Source: Alphaproteobacteria bacterium (lineage in GTDB: Bacteria; Pseudomonadota; Alphaproteobacteria; Caulobacterales; Aquidulcibacteraceae). From it: a DNA stretch of 48,542 nucleotides. The notes beneath the pieces are model-generated. The model worked only from the letters and a program-made list of their open reading frames with translations. It was not told the DNA's origin and made no database searches. Made by a program: the position numbers and the translations under genes. Positions 27,569-35,743 of the stretch are shown one piece after another. Within the stretch, counting starts at the first letter, position 1; each line of letters opens with the position of its first letter. The stretch spans positions 1 to 48,542 of the forward strand of contig WGOB01000082.1 of assembly GCA_016124255.1 (NCBI GenBank), in the 5' to 3' direction.

Positions 27569-27916
27569 TCAGCCGGCCGCCGCGGTTACCACGATCTCGA
27601 TCAGGACATTCTCGCCGAGATCGGCGACGCCGATGGTGGCGCGCGCCGGCAGGTCGTCGGGCGCGAGCCATTCGTTCCATGCCTCGTTCATGGCGCTCTT
27701 CTGGCCCATGTCGGTGATGTAGAGCGTGGCGGACAGCAGGTTCTTCTTGCTGGTGCCGGCCTCGACCAACACCTTCTCGATCTTGGCGAGCGCCGATGCG
27801 GTCTGGCTCTTCATCGACTGGGTCAGATCGTCTCCGATGACCCCGGCGACATAGACCGTGCCGGCATGCTCGACAGCCCGGTGCATGATCGGCGTGCGCA
27901 TTTTCCTGGTGATCAT
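27569..27916 (-). CDS. RidA family protein (reactive intermediate deaminase)
   Basis: A 115-residue RidA/YjgF/Rid protein that would hydrolyse reactive enamine/imine intermediates. It has the start-strand region HAGTVYVAGVIGDD, the central ATLYITDMGQ, and the active-site Arg in LPARATIGV plus Glu in VLIEIVVTA. These match the catalytic Arg and Glu of active Rid proteins. Its length is normal for the family. GAGG lies just before ATG 27916. It sits between the methyltransferase and an IS remnant; no operon partner is clear. Confidence 0.88.
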   Translation of the reverse strand: MITRKMRTPIMHRAVEHAGTVYVAGVIGDDLTQSMKSQTASALAKIEKVLVEAGTSKKNLLSATLYITDMGQKSAMNEAWNEWLAPDDLPARATIGVADLGENVLIEIVVTAAAG

Positions 27917-27998
27917 CGCGATGTCCTCGGAAGCGGGATGGAAGCAGGTTCATGCATATCCCCTCCCCGGTGACTTTCAAACCGTGATTTCCGAGGCG

Positions 27999-28416
27999 GT
28001 GAGCCGGCATGGTCGCCCAGCTCGTCACGGACGCGCTATCTCATGGGCGATCTGGCGCCGCGGCCGCCTCGGCGCCCTGCGACACCAATCCAACCAGGGA
28101 AGCCATTACGCCAGCGAGCCATTCCAGCGACCGTTGGCCGACAACGGCGTCACCTGCTCGATGAGCCGGTCAGGCAACGTTTGGGAAAACGCAGCGATGG
28201 AGAGCTTCTTCTCGTCGCTCAAGACCGAACGCGTCCGTCAGAAGGTCTACCGCACTCGCGAGGCCGTCTGCGCCGACGTGTTCGGTTACATCGAGCGGCT
28301 TCTACAACACGACCCGTAGGCACTCGACGATCGGCTACCTCAGCCCCGTCGAGTTCGCGAGATGCGTCATGCTAGCCCAACCACGTGTCCACGGAACCGG
28401 CAGCAGGCTAGGCTGA
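27999..28416 (+). pseudogene. IS3-family transposase remnant (C-terminal catalytic part)
   Basis: Fragments of an IS3-family OrfB integrase domain appear in three joined frames. MVAQLVTDAL (from 28009) shifts to WAIWRRGRLGAL and SHYASEPFQRPLADNGV, then SMSRSGNVWENAAMESFFSS and YRTREAVCADVFGYIER. A further +1 shift near 28300 gives FYNTTRRHSTIGYLSPVEFA. The DDE-region Glu is preserved in NAAMESFF, but the 5' part is gone and at least two frameshifts are present, so it cannot make transposase. It marks an old insertion between the RidA gene and sodC. Confidence 0.85.
28386..28410 (+). repeat. right terminal inverted repeat of the IS3-family remnant
   Basis: TGTCCACGGAACCGGCAGCA resembles the right end of IS elements of this group, which typically read TGTCCACGAAACC followed by G/C-rich bases. 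It lies in the expected place at the end of the transposase frame. No matching left end was found upstream, which agrees with 5' deletion. Confidence 0.45.
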
Positions 28417-28750
28417 CTCCCACCATCCCTTCTCCCGAGCCTGGTCGAGCAGGTGCTTCACCGACGACACATGCCATTTGAGACGCCCCCATTCGGCGTC
28501 GGCACGTGCATGTCGGTGAGTGGCACGGCGACCGCTGCAGGATCTTGGCGTCCGCGAGACCATCCCGTACCAGGCGCTTTGCACCCGGGATCTGGGCGTC
28601 GCGCCACCACTCCCGTTCGGCCGGACGATCTTCCGGAGTGCCTCCGGACGCGAACATTTCCGATTGTCATCGATCAAGAGCAGACATCCACCAGTGTTTT
28701 CGTGGAAGCGCGATCCGCGTGCAGCATCGAACTCACTCCCGTCGTTCCGG
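28417..28750. other. 334-base region with possible decayed coding fragments
   Basis: No intact gene is recognised between the IS end and sodC. On the minus strand two protein-like stretches in different frames follow each other: AEREWWRDAQIPGAKRLV (about 28620-28540) and KWHVSSVKHLLDQAREKG (about 28470-28420). They may be halves of one frameshifted small gene. No family was recognised. Confidence 0.25.
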
Positions 28751-29287
28751 CTATCTCTCGATCACGCCGCATGCGATGCGGTCCCCGGCATCGCCGGACG
28801 GCTGGGACGTGTAGTCGTCAGCGCCGGAGTGGATGACGACGGCGGAGCCATCGTCGTCGAACAGCCCGGCATCTTCGAACCATCCGCCCTCCACCGACAA
28901 CCGGTCTACGAAGAATTCGGCGGACAGGTTTCCGCCCTCCGCGACTGAGATATTCGGCAAGTCACCCGGATGCGGGCCATCTTCGGTCAGGACGCCGTGC
29001 TTCTCCCCGGCGGAAAGATGGCCTCCAGCCGATTCGAAACCGCCCGCAGGATCACATCGTCCTGTCTCATGGATGTGAAAGCCGTAGTCTCCGGGTGCCA
29101 GACCTTGGACGCTCGCGGTCACGAGCATGACGCCCGAGTCCGTACCTCTGAACTCGACGGTACCCACGGCCTTGCCATGCCTGTCCTTCAACTCCGCGCT
29201 GGCCGAAGAACCGGCAGTCCCTCCCGCGACCGTCGGCGCGAACCCGACCAGGACCGCCCCCAATATCGCTGTCGACATTTTCAGCAT
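28751..29287 (-). CDS. sodC: periplasmic Cu/Zn superoxide dismutase
   Basis: A 178-residue exported enzyme converting superoxide to peroxide and oxygen. The N-terminus MLKMSTAILGAVLVGFAP is a Sec signal peptide. Metal ligands lie in GFHIHETG (copper His pair) and the Zn loop GGHLSAGEKHG; HPGDLPNI, VVIHSGADDY and the active-site Arg in GDAGDRIACGVI are all present. Cys pairs in GRCD and IACG can form the structural disulfide. The chosen ATG (29287) has GGAG 9 bases upstream; a second ATG is at 29278. An EcfG-type promoter (29386-29361) precedes it. Confidence 0.95.
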   Translation of the reverse strand: MLKMSTAILGAVLVGFAPTVAGGTAGSSASAELKDRHGKAVGTVEFRGTDSGVMLVTASVQGLAPGDYGFHIHETGRCDPAGGFESAGGHLSAGEKHGVLTEDGPHPGDLPNISVAEGGNLSAEFFVDRLSVEGGWFEDAGLFDDDGSAVVIHSGADDYTSQPSGDAGDRIACGVIER

Positions 29288-29360
29288 CACCTTGGTCTCC
29301 ACACTGGTTTCGGGGCGTCGCCCCCATGCCATGGGGGGCACGCCGTGCCTTCAGCGCGTC

Positions 29361-29386
29361 AACCGCAAGCCCGGATCGATTGTTCC
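29361..29386 (-). promoter_or_regulatory. EcfG-type promoter for sodC
   Basis: On the minus strand GGAAC (29386-29382), a 16-base spacer and CGGTT (29365-29361) lie about 75 bases before the start codon. The -35 is the exact EcfG consensus of alphaproteobacteria; the -10 differs slightly from CGTT and is identical to that of the catalase promoter. Confidence 0.6.
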
Positions 29387-29591
29387 AGGCGGCAGCCATT
29401 CCGTGACGGCATCCGATTGTCACAGCCTTCCCCCTTCTGTGGCCCTTTACACCCTCCAACGCCCAACCAAGTGGGAAGGTACGTTGGCTTCGACTGGCAA
29501 AGAACAGAAGGACCGACACGCAATCCGACGGGGAAGATCAGTGTCTCGCACTTGGCGAATACCCACTGCGCGGGAAGGAAGGACATCCGTC

Positions 29592-30155
29592 ATGGCCGAA
29601 AGGCTGAGCCCCATTCATCAGGAAATCGTCGATCAACTGCCTCTCCTGCGGGCGATGGCCAGGGCACTCACCCGCAATCCTCCGGAGGCAGACGACTTGG
29701 TTCAGGAAACGCTGACCAAGGCCATCACCCACATCGACAAGTTCGCGCCCGGCACGAACCTGCGGGCATGGCTCTGCACGATCGAGCGCAACACCTTTTA
29801 CACGAACTATCATCGCAAAGCGCGAGAACCACTTCTCGACGTCGAGCACATGCCGGGAGTCTGCGTCCAGGCGCCCCAGGAATGGAGCGCCAAGCTCCGC
29901 GCGGTCGACGGAGCAATGCGGGAGCTTCCTGTGGACCAGCGCGAAGCCCTGATGCTGGTCGGCGGCATCGGCATGAGCTACGAGGAGGCGGCGGAGGTCT
30001 GCGACTGCGCTCTCGGCACCATCAAGAGCCGGGTCAGCCGCGGCCGGACCGCGCTGCTCCAGCAATTGGATGCCACCGACGAAAGGGACTTCCTCGAGGA
30101 GCCGACCGCCCCTGCCGTACCGCATGTGATCGGCGGATCGCCCCTTCAGGAATGA
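29592..30155 (+). CDS. ecfG: EcfG-type extracytoplasmic function sigma factor (general stress response)
   Basis: A 187-residue ECF sigma factor of the EcfG (ECF15) class, master of the alphaproteobacterial general stress response. Region 2 reads ARALTRNPPEADDLVQETL and KFAPGTNLRAWLCTIERN. Region 4 reads LPVDQREALMLVGGIGMSYE and CALGTIKSRVSRGRTAL. The ATG at 29592 is preceded by GGAAGGAAGG. A C-terminal tail of about 20 residues is extra. The normal partners NepR and PhyR are not upstream; a NepR-like small gene lies downstream, convergent. No GGAAC-type site precedes this gene, so autoregulation is not evident. Confidence 0.9.
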   Translation: MAERLSPIHQEIVDQLPLLRAMARALTRNPPEADDLVQETLTKAITHIDKFAPGTNLRAWLCTIERNTFYTNYHRKAREPLLDVEHMPGVCVQAPQEWSAKLRAVDGAMRELPVDQREALMLVGGIGMSYEEAAEVCDCALGTIKSRVSRGRTALLQQLDATDERDFLEEPTAPAVPHVIGGSPLQE

Positions 30156-30192
30156 GTCGAAGCGTTCGAGGACGCGCCGGACGCGAATCCAC

Positions 30193-30432
30193 TCAATTGA
30201 AACGAGAGCGATCACCGGAAGGATGGCCATCGCCGTCATCCTTCCGAACCTTCTCGTACGCGTCGGCTATCCGGCGGCCCAGGCTGACCCACTCTTCGGG
30301 CAGTCGGTCTTCCGCCGCATAGTAGTGAAACAGCGCTTTGAGTTCTCGACTCAGCGGCTCCTCGGACCCGCCGTCGCTCCTGCCATCACGTGCATCGGAC
30401 GCCTGCTTGCCGCTGGTCCCTTTCTTCCTCAC
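30193..30432 (-). CDS. small NepR-like protein, candidate anti-sigma factor
   Basis: A 79-residue soluble protein. Its core LSRELKALFHYYAAEDRLPE and following EWVSLGRRI fit the NepR pattern: Leu-rich helix, acidic-Leu-Pro turn, aromatic, second helix, as in LR.LYD....EP.PDRF..LL. NepR proteins of about 60 residues hold EcfG inactive until phosphorylated PhyR removes them. GTG 30432 is chosen because GGGAGGTGG (30445-30437) stands at ideal distance; an upstream ATG at 30471 has no usable ribosome site. It is convergent with ecfG (37 bases apart) and downstream of the catalase gene on the same strand, unlike the usual nepR-ecfG operon. Alternative: an unrelated small stress protein. Confidence 0.55.
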   Translation of the reverse strand: MRKKGTSGKQASDARDGRSDGGSEEPLSRELKALFHYYAAEDRLPEEWVSLGRRIADAYEKVRKDDGDGHPSGDRSRFN

Positions 30433-30510
30433 GGCGCCACCTCCCGAGAGCCCGCGGGGGGTCTCACCCATCTCCGGCAGTTGGGGTCGACCCCCGCAGG
30501 CTGTGTCGTA

Positions 30511-32625
30511 TCACATCGCCACAATACGCGGCTCGCGCTCCCAGTGCCGGAGATCCCGGCAGGCGGCGACGTACGCGGCGATCTCCTCCTGGCTGCCAAG
30601 CGGCATGAAGGCGCCGTCCCGGCCATCAAACACGCCGGCCTTCTTGAGCAACGGCGTCGCAGCGTCGACGAAGCCGATGAACTTGAGGTGGGCGAACGCA
30701 TCCGCGACGAAGTCGCGTGCCTGCGGCTTGCCCGACAGCGCCTCGCCGCCCGCATCGGAAGTGACGAGGGCGATCGCGTCGAACAGCACGGAGGGTCCAC
30801 CGTCAATCTGATGGTCCGCGGCGATCCGCGTTCCGTCGCTGCCGTCGACCCCGCCGATGCACGGCGCCACAATCTCCAACGCCGCGCCTTCCTTCTCCAG
30901 TTCGGCGCGAAGACCCTCCAGGACCGAAACGTCGGCGCCGTCGGTGACCAGCACGCCGACCTTCCGTCCGGCCAGCGTTCGAGGTTCGTTGCGGATGATG
31001 CTCAAAGCCGGCGACTCCGGAAGATCATGTCGTGTCGGCACGGCCGCCTCGGCCGGTGGCGGCATGTCGTCCAAACGCAGCCCGTCGGCCACGTTCCGGG
31101 CCAGACCATCGTCGATGTTCAGCAGATGCGCGACCATTCGCGCCCTGATGGCCGGCGTCTGGACCTTGCTGAGTTCGAAGATCAGCGCGTCGGCGATATG
31201 CCCCCGCTCGGGTCCTGCCTGGCTGATGTAGAACTGCCGGGCCTGGCTGTAGTGGTCGGCGAAGGTCTCGGAACGCTCCCTGCGCGTCTCGCCCTGCTCG
31301 GCGCTGGCATAGGCGTCAAACCCACGCCCGGGATCCTCGCGAGGCCCCTCCTCCCAGGAGTTCGGTTGGTAATTCGCGCGGCCCTTAGGCACCCCGACCC
31401 GCATGTGGCCGTCGACCTGGAAGTTGTGCATCGGGCAGCGCGGCCGGTTCACCGGGATCTCCGTGAAGTTCGGACCGCCGAGGCGCTTCAGCTGCGTGTC
31501 GAGATAGGAGAAGTTGCGGCCCTGCAGAAGCGGATCGTTGGTGAAGTCGATGCCGGGCACGATGTTCTGGGTGCAGAACGCCACCTGTTCGGTTTCGGCG
31601 AAGAAGTTGCCGACCACCCGGTCGAGAACAAGGCGGCCGACACGACGCACCGGGACCTGCTCCTCGGGAATGATCTTGGTCGGGTCGAGGACGTCGAACT
31701 CGAACGCATCGGCGAACGCGTCGTCGAACAGCTGCAGACCAAGCTCCCATTCCGGGTAGTTTCCGGACCGGATCGCGTCCCACAGGTCACGCCGATGGAA
31801 GTCCGGATCGGCACCGTTCAGCTTCAGTGCCTCGTTCCACGCCACCGACTGCAGACCGAGCTTCGGCTTCCAGTGGAACTTGACGAAGGTCGAATTGCCC
31901 TCGGCGTTCACCAGCCGGAAGGTGTGAACCCCGAAGCCCTCCATGAACCGGAACGACCGCGGGATGGTTCGATCGGACATGATCCACATGACCATGTGCA
32001 TGCTTTCCGGCGTCAGCGAGATGAAGTCCCAGAAGTTGTCGTGTGCGGTCTGCGCCTGCGGAAAGCCGCGGTCGGGCTCCTGCTTGGCCGCATGGATCAG
32101 GTCGGGGAACTTGATCGCGTCCTGGATGAAGAATACCGGGATGTTGTTGCCGACCAGGTCCCAGTTGCCCTCGCGGGTGTAGAACTTGACCGCGAAGCCG
32201 CGCACGTCGCGGGCCAGGTCCGGCGAGCCCTTGTTGCCGGCCACTGTCGAGAACCGCACGAACACGTCGGTCCTCCGGCCCTTCTCCCGGAACGGGTCGG
32301 CCCGGGTGATCTCCGACAGGGATTCGTACGCCTCGAAGTATCCGTAGGCGCCCATGCCGCGGGCGTGCACCACCCGTTCCGGAATGCGCTCGTGGTCGAA
32401 GTGGAAGAGCTTCTCGCGGAGATGGAAGTCCTGGAGGACGGTCGGTCCGCGCGCCCCGACCTTGAGCGAATTCTGGTCGTCCGCCACGGGAATCCCCTGG
32501 GCCGTGGTCAGAGCCGGCTTGTCCGGACCGGCGGTCTGATGAAGTTCCCCGCCACTGCCGCTTGCCAGGGCCTGTTCGCCGATCCTGATGACATCGCGCG
32601 TTTTCGCGTGGTCCTGCTGTGCCAT
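30511..32625 (-). CDS. katE: large-subunit catalase (HPII/KatE type) with C-terminal DJ-1-like domain
   Basis: A 704-residue heme catalase of clade 2. The active-site His lies in [12 protein letters not shown], the distal Asn region in [12 protein letters not shown], and the proximal heme Tyr in [10 protein letters not shown]. After residue 560 comes the flavodoxin/DJ-1-like domain found in HPII ([20 protein letters not shown]), without a clear nucleophile Cys. The ATG at 32625 has GGAGAGG upstream. It is transcribed from an EcfG-type promoter at 32736-32711, fitting its role in stationary-phase and stress defence. The NepR-like gene follows 78 bases downstream. Confidence 0.95.
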   Translation of the reverse strand: MAQQDHAKTRDVIRIGEQALASGSGGELHQTAGPDKPALTTAQGIPVADDQNSLKVGARGPTVLQDFHLREKLFHFDHERIPERVVHARGMGAYGYFEAYESLSEITRADPFREKGRRTDVFVRFSTVAGNKGSPDLARDVRGFAVKFYTREGNWDLVGNNIPVFFIQDAIKFPDLIHAAKQEPDRGFPQAQTAHDNFWDFISLTPESMHMVMWIMSDRTIPRSFRFMEGFGVHTFRLVNAEGNSTFVKFHWKPKLGLQSVAWNEALKLNGADPDFHRRDLWDAIRSGNYPEWELGLQLFDDAFADAFEFDVLDPTKIIPEEQVPVRRVGRLVLDRVVGNFFAETEQVAFCTQNIVPGIDFTNDPLLQGRNFSYLDTQLKRLGGPNFTEIPVNRPRCPMHNFQVDGHMRVGVPKGRANYQPNSWEEGPREDPGRGFDAYASAEQGETRRERSETFADHYSQARQFYISQAGPERGHIADALIFELSKVQTPAIRARMVAHLLNIDDGLARNVADGLRLDDMPPPAEAAVPTRHDLPESPALSIIRNEPRTLAGRKVGVLVTDGADVSVLEGLRAELEKEGAALEIVAPCIGGVDGSDGTRIAADHQIDGGPSVLFDAIALVTSDAGGEALSGKPQARDFVADAFAHLKFIGFVDAATPLLKKAGVFDGRDGAFMPLGSQEEIAAYVAACRDLRHWEREPRIVAM

Positions 32626-32690
32626 GATCCTCTCCGCTATCGCTGGATCCCGGTCGTATCGACCGCAACGCGACGATGCCGCGCGCGCCC

Positions 32691-32722
32691 GGTGAACCGG
32701 TCCCCCGCGAAACCGGTTCACC
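32691..32722. terminator. 11-bp stem-loop between stress gene and catalase promoter
   Basis: GGTGAACCGGT (32691-32701) and its exact inverse ACCGGTTCACC (32712-32722) enclose 10 bases. On the minus strand it lies 36 bases after the stop of the gene at 32758, a plausible terminator, but without a T-run. It also overlaps the -10 of the EcfG-type catalase promoter, so it could instead be a protein-binding site. Confidence 0.5.
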
Positions 32723-32736
32723 CGCCAACATGTTCC
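32711..32736 (-). promoter_or_regulatory. EcfG-type promoter for the catalase gene
   Basis: GGAAC (32736-32732), a 16-base spacer and CGGTT (32715-32711) on the minus strand, about 85 bases before the catalase start. The layout is the same as at sodC. Confidence 0.65.
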
Positions 32737-32757
32737 GAGACTGTGGGGCGACCAGCG

Positions 32758-33351
32758 TCAGACCAGCGTCGTGCCGCCCCTTCCCAACGGATCGCCGACC
32801 ACCTCGGTCGGAACCGGATGGACATGGATGTCCGTTGCACCGTGGTTCACGAGGATCTCACGAGCCTTCGGCTCTTCGGCGGGCTCATGGAGCTTGATCC
32901 ACAGCACGATGCCGCCACCCCTGAGCTGTTCTCGCATGAACGCCTCGCGGTGCCGTCCGGCGGCACCCCCGACGCCCTCAACGGCGGCGGCAGCCCCTCC
33001 ACCCAGGACCGCGGCACCAACAACGGCCATCAAGGCCGTGCCGCCCGTAAGGATAGTGGCACCCGAGGCAATGAACGCTCCGACAATCCCGGCCATTCCG
33101 GCTGCCAGTGTGCGCGCCTGTCGGACGTCGGGATCGGTGACCACGCTCTGGCGTCCGGCTTCGGGGTCCTCCGCCAGCCTGCGGCTGGGCTGGTCGACGG
33201 TCTCGTCGCTCAAGAGATGGTGCTGAGCCAGCAGGCTCAATTCCGAACGGTCCCAGCCAGCGCCCGTGATGGCATCGACTGCACCCTCAAGCGCCTCAGT
33301 CGACGGCAGGACGCCTGCAATTTCCAGGGTCTGGGTCTCGGTCCGGGTCAT
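32758..33351 (-). CDS. glycine-zipper stress protein with YflT-like (GSP17M) domain
   Basis: A 197-residue protein of unknown function. Residues 10-42 (VLPSTEALEGAVDAITGAGW then LSLLA) resemble the general-stress-protein-17M/YflT fold, where an alpha-beta unit reads F....A..A...L...G. Residues 81-132 form a Gly/Ala-rich helical hairpin (glycine zipper) likely in the membrane. A C-terminal ferredoxin-like segment reads GGIVLWIKL and REILVNHGATDIHVH. The ATG at 33351 has GAGG just upstream. It follows the CBS gene by 47 bases on the same strand and is probably cotranscribed with it. Such proteins are common in stress regulons. Confidence 0.75.
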   Translation of the reverse strand: MTRTETQTLEIAGVLPSTEALEGAVDAITGAGWDRSELSLLAQHHLLSDETVDQPSRRLAEDPEAGRQSVVTDPDVRQARTLAAGMAGIVGAFIASGATILTGGTALMAVVGAAVLGGGAAAAVEGVGGAAGRHREAFMREQLRGGGIVLWIKLHEPAEEPKAREILVNHGATDIHVHPVPTEVVGDPLGRGGTTLV

Positions 33352-33398
33352 CTTCGCCTCGCTTCCGGTGCGTGGTGTCGCAGCCTCGCCCCCTCGGC

Positions 33399-34013
33399 TC
33401 ACAGCTTCGATTTCATCGCGGCTTCGCGCCGTTTCCGGAGAGTTGCGCGTGGCCGGTCGAGCGGTTCGTGTGCCGCACGGCCGTCCACATACAGGGTCGG
33501 ACCCTCCGCGTAAGTCACCAGAATGCCGAGTTCCGCCGACGCGGCCCGGCCCGGTGTCACTGCCAGCCGCCGGCGTATCAGCGCAGGGTCGACAGGCTCG
33601 CGCGGCCAATCCACCGGCAGGTCGTTTCCGTCCTTCGACAGCGCCAGAACGCCCACCATCAGATGGTCGCGATCGACCACGCAGAAATGCTCGATCTCCG
33701 TCTGCGCAACGATCGAAGCGCCGAGCGCGAGCGGATCGTCCTCGTACAGGAAGGGAACCGTCGGGAGCATGCAGTCACGTACCGACTGCCGTTCTTCAGC
33801 CGACCTCGTCGCAACTAGGCCAAGCGACAGGACGCCGACGATCGCGTCGCCGTCGACCACGGGCGCGAAGGACCGGCCCTGCTGCTGCATCCGCCGGAGC
33901 GCCTCGGTCATGGAGTGATCCGGATGCAGCACGACGTCCATGGGCCAAGTGACGTGATCTCCGACCAGCGGCCCGTCGGAGCCGTACCGCGAATTGCTTG
34001 GCAAAGGGCACAT
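33399..34013 (-). CDS. CBS-domain pair protein with basic C-terminal tail
   Basis: A 204-residue protein with two CBS motifs (about 18-75 and 80-130): MDVVLHPDHSMTEALRRM and FAPVVDGDAIVGVLSL, then VPFLYEDDPLALGASIV and FCVVDRDHLMVGVLAL. CBS pairs bind adenosine nucleotides or NADH and act as energy sensors. A C-terminal extension has LGILVTYAEGPTLYVDGRAA and ends in a basic stretch. The ATG at 34013 is used; the frame is open further upstream but without protein-like character. It is divergent from the flavin disulfide reductase. A GGAAC at 34051-34047 lacks a matching -10, so its promoter is unclear. Confidence 0.82.
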   Translation of the reverse strand: MCPLPSNSRYGSDGPLVGDHVTWPMDVVLHPDHSMTEALRRMQQQGRSFAPVVDGDAIVGVLSLGLVATRSAEERQSVRDCMLPTVPFLYEDDPLALGASIVAQTEIEHFCVVDRDHLMVGVLALSKDGNDLPVDWPREPVDPALIRRRLAVTPGRAASAELGILVTYAEGPTLYVDGRAAHEPLDRPRATLRKRREAAMKSKL

Positions 34014-34194
34014 GATAGCAACCTGAGATGTTTCAGCAGCCTCGCCGTTCCTGCCGATGTCGTCCCGTACCCCGGCGATTTCAGGGCATTTGGTCCGATC
34101 CACCGCCTGCACCGACCGATCCGGCGTCCTCGCGCCTTGCAACTGCCGGCCGGGGGCTTTGGTTGCCTACCGGCGGCGCATCTCCGCACCAGAT

Positions 34195-34220
34195 GGAACA
34201 TCTCGGCATCCGGACCCGTT
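34195..34220 (+). promoter_or_regulatory. EcfG-type promoter for the flavin disulfide reductase
   Basis: GGAAC (34195-34199), 17-base spacer and CGTT (34217-34220) on the plus strand, about 60 bases before the start at 34281. Both boxes match the EcfG consensus exactly. Confidence 0.7.
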
Positions 34221-34280
34221 GCTTGGGAGCATCAAGAAGTGCTCGGACCGGATTGTCCGGCGACCTCGAAGGAACACGAC

Positions 34281-35669
34281 ATGATCATTCACAACGACGT
34301 CCTGATCATCGGTGATGGACAGGCAGCGACCCCCCTCGCCCTCGCGCTCGCAAGAGCCTGCAAGTCGGTCACCGTCGCCGAGCGCAGGCAACTCGGCGGC
34401 TCCTGCGTGAACTTCGGATGCACGCCGACGAAGGCCGCGATCGCGTCGGCGCGCGTCGCCCATCTGGCACGCCACGCGGACGACTACGGGGTCCGGGTTG
34501 CCAGCGTGGACGTCGATTTCCCGGCGGTGCTCGACCGGGCCCGGCGCATCCGCGACCGCATGCGCGGCTCGCTTGCCGATGCGCTCGGCCCGTCGGACAA
34601 CCTGCGGCTGATCCACGGACACGCCCGTTTCCTCGGCCGCGATGGCGACGGGTTCCGGGTCCGCATCGGCGAAGATGATGTGATCAGCCCCGCGGTGGTC
34701 CTGGACACCGGCACCCGCTCGGTACTGCCGCCGATTGAAGGGCTCGATGCGGTCGACTTCCTCGATGCTGGAAACTGGCTCGAGCATTCCGATCTGCCCG
34801 GACACCTCGCCGTCCTCGGCGCCGGCTACATCGGCCTCGAGATGGCGCAGTTCTACAGGCGCATGGGGAGCCGTGTCACAGTCATCGACACGGCCAGCCA
34901 GGTCCTCGGTGACGAGGACGAGGACGTCGCCGACGCTCTTCGCAGGTCGCTGGAGGCGGAGGGCATCGCGTTCGCCCTGGAGGCGACCGTGACGACCGTG
35001 AGCGACCGGGGTGACAGTCTGCGCCTGTCATTGCAGCGGGAGTCGCCGTCTCAGCCGGCAACCACGCTGGACGTATCGGGCCTGTTCGTGGCCACCGGCC
35101 GGCAACCCAACACCGACGATCTGGGCCTCGATGCCGTCGGAGTCGCCACAGATTCCGCTGGATTCGTGGAAGCTGACGAACGCCTGCGCACCAGTGTTGA
35201 CGGCATCTGGGTCGCCGGTGACATCCGAGGCGGACCGATGTTCACGCACACCGCCTGGGACGACGGCAGGATCCTGCAGTCACAGCTGCTGGGCGATGCC
35301 CGGAACAGCACCCTGCGCACGGTGCCTTACGCAGTGTTCACCGATCCGCAGCTCGGCCGCGTCGGGGTCTCCGAGCGCGAGGCCCGCGCGACCGGTCTGA
35401 GGTTCATGGCCGGACGATTCGACATGGCCTCGAACGGCAAGGCCCAGGAGCAGGGAGACGAGGCCGGCTTCATCAAGGTCGTCGTGGACCCCGACAGAAA
35501 CACACTCCTCGGCGCCGCCGTGCTTTCCGCCGATGCCGCTGAGTTGGTCCACGTCTATGTCGACCTGGTCGACAAGGGCGCGTCAATCGACACTGTCCGT
35601 GATGCCGTCTACATCCACCCCACGCTGGCGGAAGCCGCGCAGTCGGCCCTGTCGACGGCGCGAAGCTGA
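34281..35669 (+). CDS. class I pyridine nucleotide-disulfide oxidoreductase (mercuric-reductase-like)
   Basis: A 462-residue FAD enzyme with the FAD fold DVLIIGDGQAATPLAL, redox-active pair GGSCVNFGCTPTKA, NAD(P) motif LAVLGAGYIGLEMAQ, second FAD motif DGIWVAGDI and the C-terminal dimerisation domain with the catalytic His in VYIHPTLAEA. It belongs with mercuric reductase/lipoamide dehydrogenase-like proteins but has no N-terminal metal-binding domain and no C-terminal Cys pair, so mercury reduction is unlikely. The first glycine motif is GDGQAA instead of GxGxxG. An EcfG-type promoter precedes it, so a thiol-redox role under stress is inferred. AAGGA is upstream of the ATG. Confidence 0.88.
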   Translation: MIIHNDVLIIGDGQAATPLALALARACKSVTVAERRQLGGSCVNFGCTPTKAAIASARVAHLARHADDYGVRVASVDVDFPAVLDRARRIRDRMRGSLADALGPSDNLRLIHGHARFLGRDGDGFRVRIGEDDVISPAVVLDTGTRSVLPPIEGLDAVDFLDAGNWLEHSDLPGHLAVLGAGYIGLEMAQFYRRMGSRVTVIDTASQVLGDEDEDVADALRRSLEAEGIAFALEATVTTVSDRGDSLRLSLQRESPSQPATTLDVSGLFVATGRQPNTDDLGLDAVGVATDSAGFVEADERLRTSVDGIWVAGDIRGGPMFTHTAWDDGRILQSQLLGDARNSTLRTVPYAVFTDPQLGRVGVSEREARATGLRFMAGRFDMASNGKAQEQGDEAGFIKVVVDPDRNTLLGAAVLSADAAELVHVYVDLVDKGASIDTVRDAVYIHPTLAEAAQSALSTARS

Positions 35670-35677
35670 AGGACACG

Positions 35678-35703
35678 GAACACTCCGGTGGCGAGATCCG
35701 TTT
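35678..35703 (+). promoter_or_regulatory. EcfG-type promoter for the CBS gene at 35744
   Basis: GGAAC (35678-35682), 17-base spacer and CGTT (35700-35703), beginning 9 bases after the stop of the reductase gene and 40 bases before the CBS start. It would add a second transcript to any read-through. Confidence 0.65.
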
Positions 35704-35743
35704 CGTCTCCGGGAACTCCAGCCCCCTCGAAGGAGACTCCGCC

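Noticed and set aside
30223-33513. A 1096-codon open frame on the plus strand antisense to catalase
   Set aside because: It lies opposite a catalase gene with all expected motifs and has no recognisable domain; long antisense frames are a by-product of high GC codon use.
34030-34051. GGAAC on the minus strand before the CBS gene at 33399 as a tenth EcfG promoter
   Set aside because: No CGTT or GGTT lies 16 or 17 bases downstream of it.
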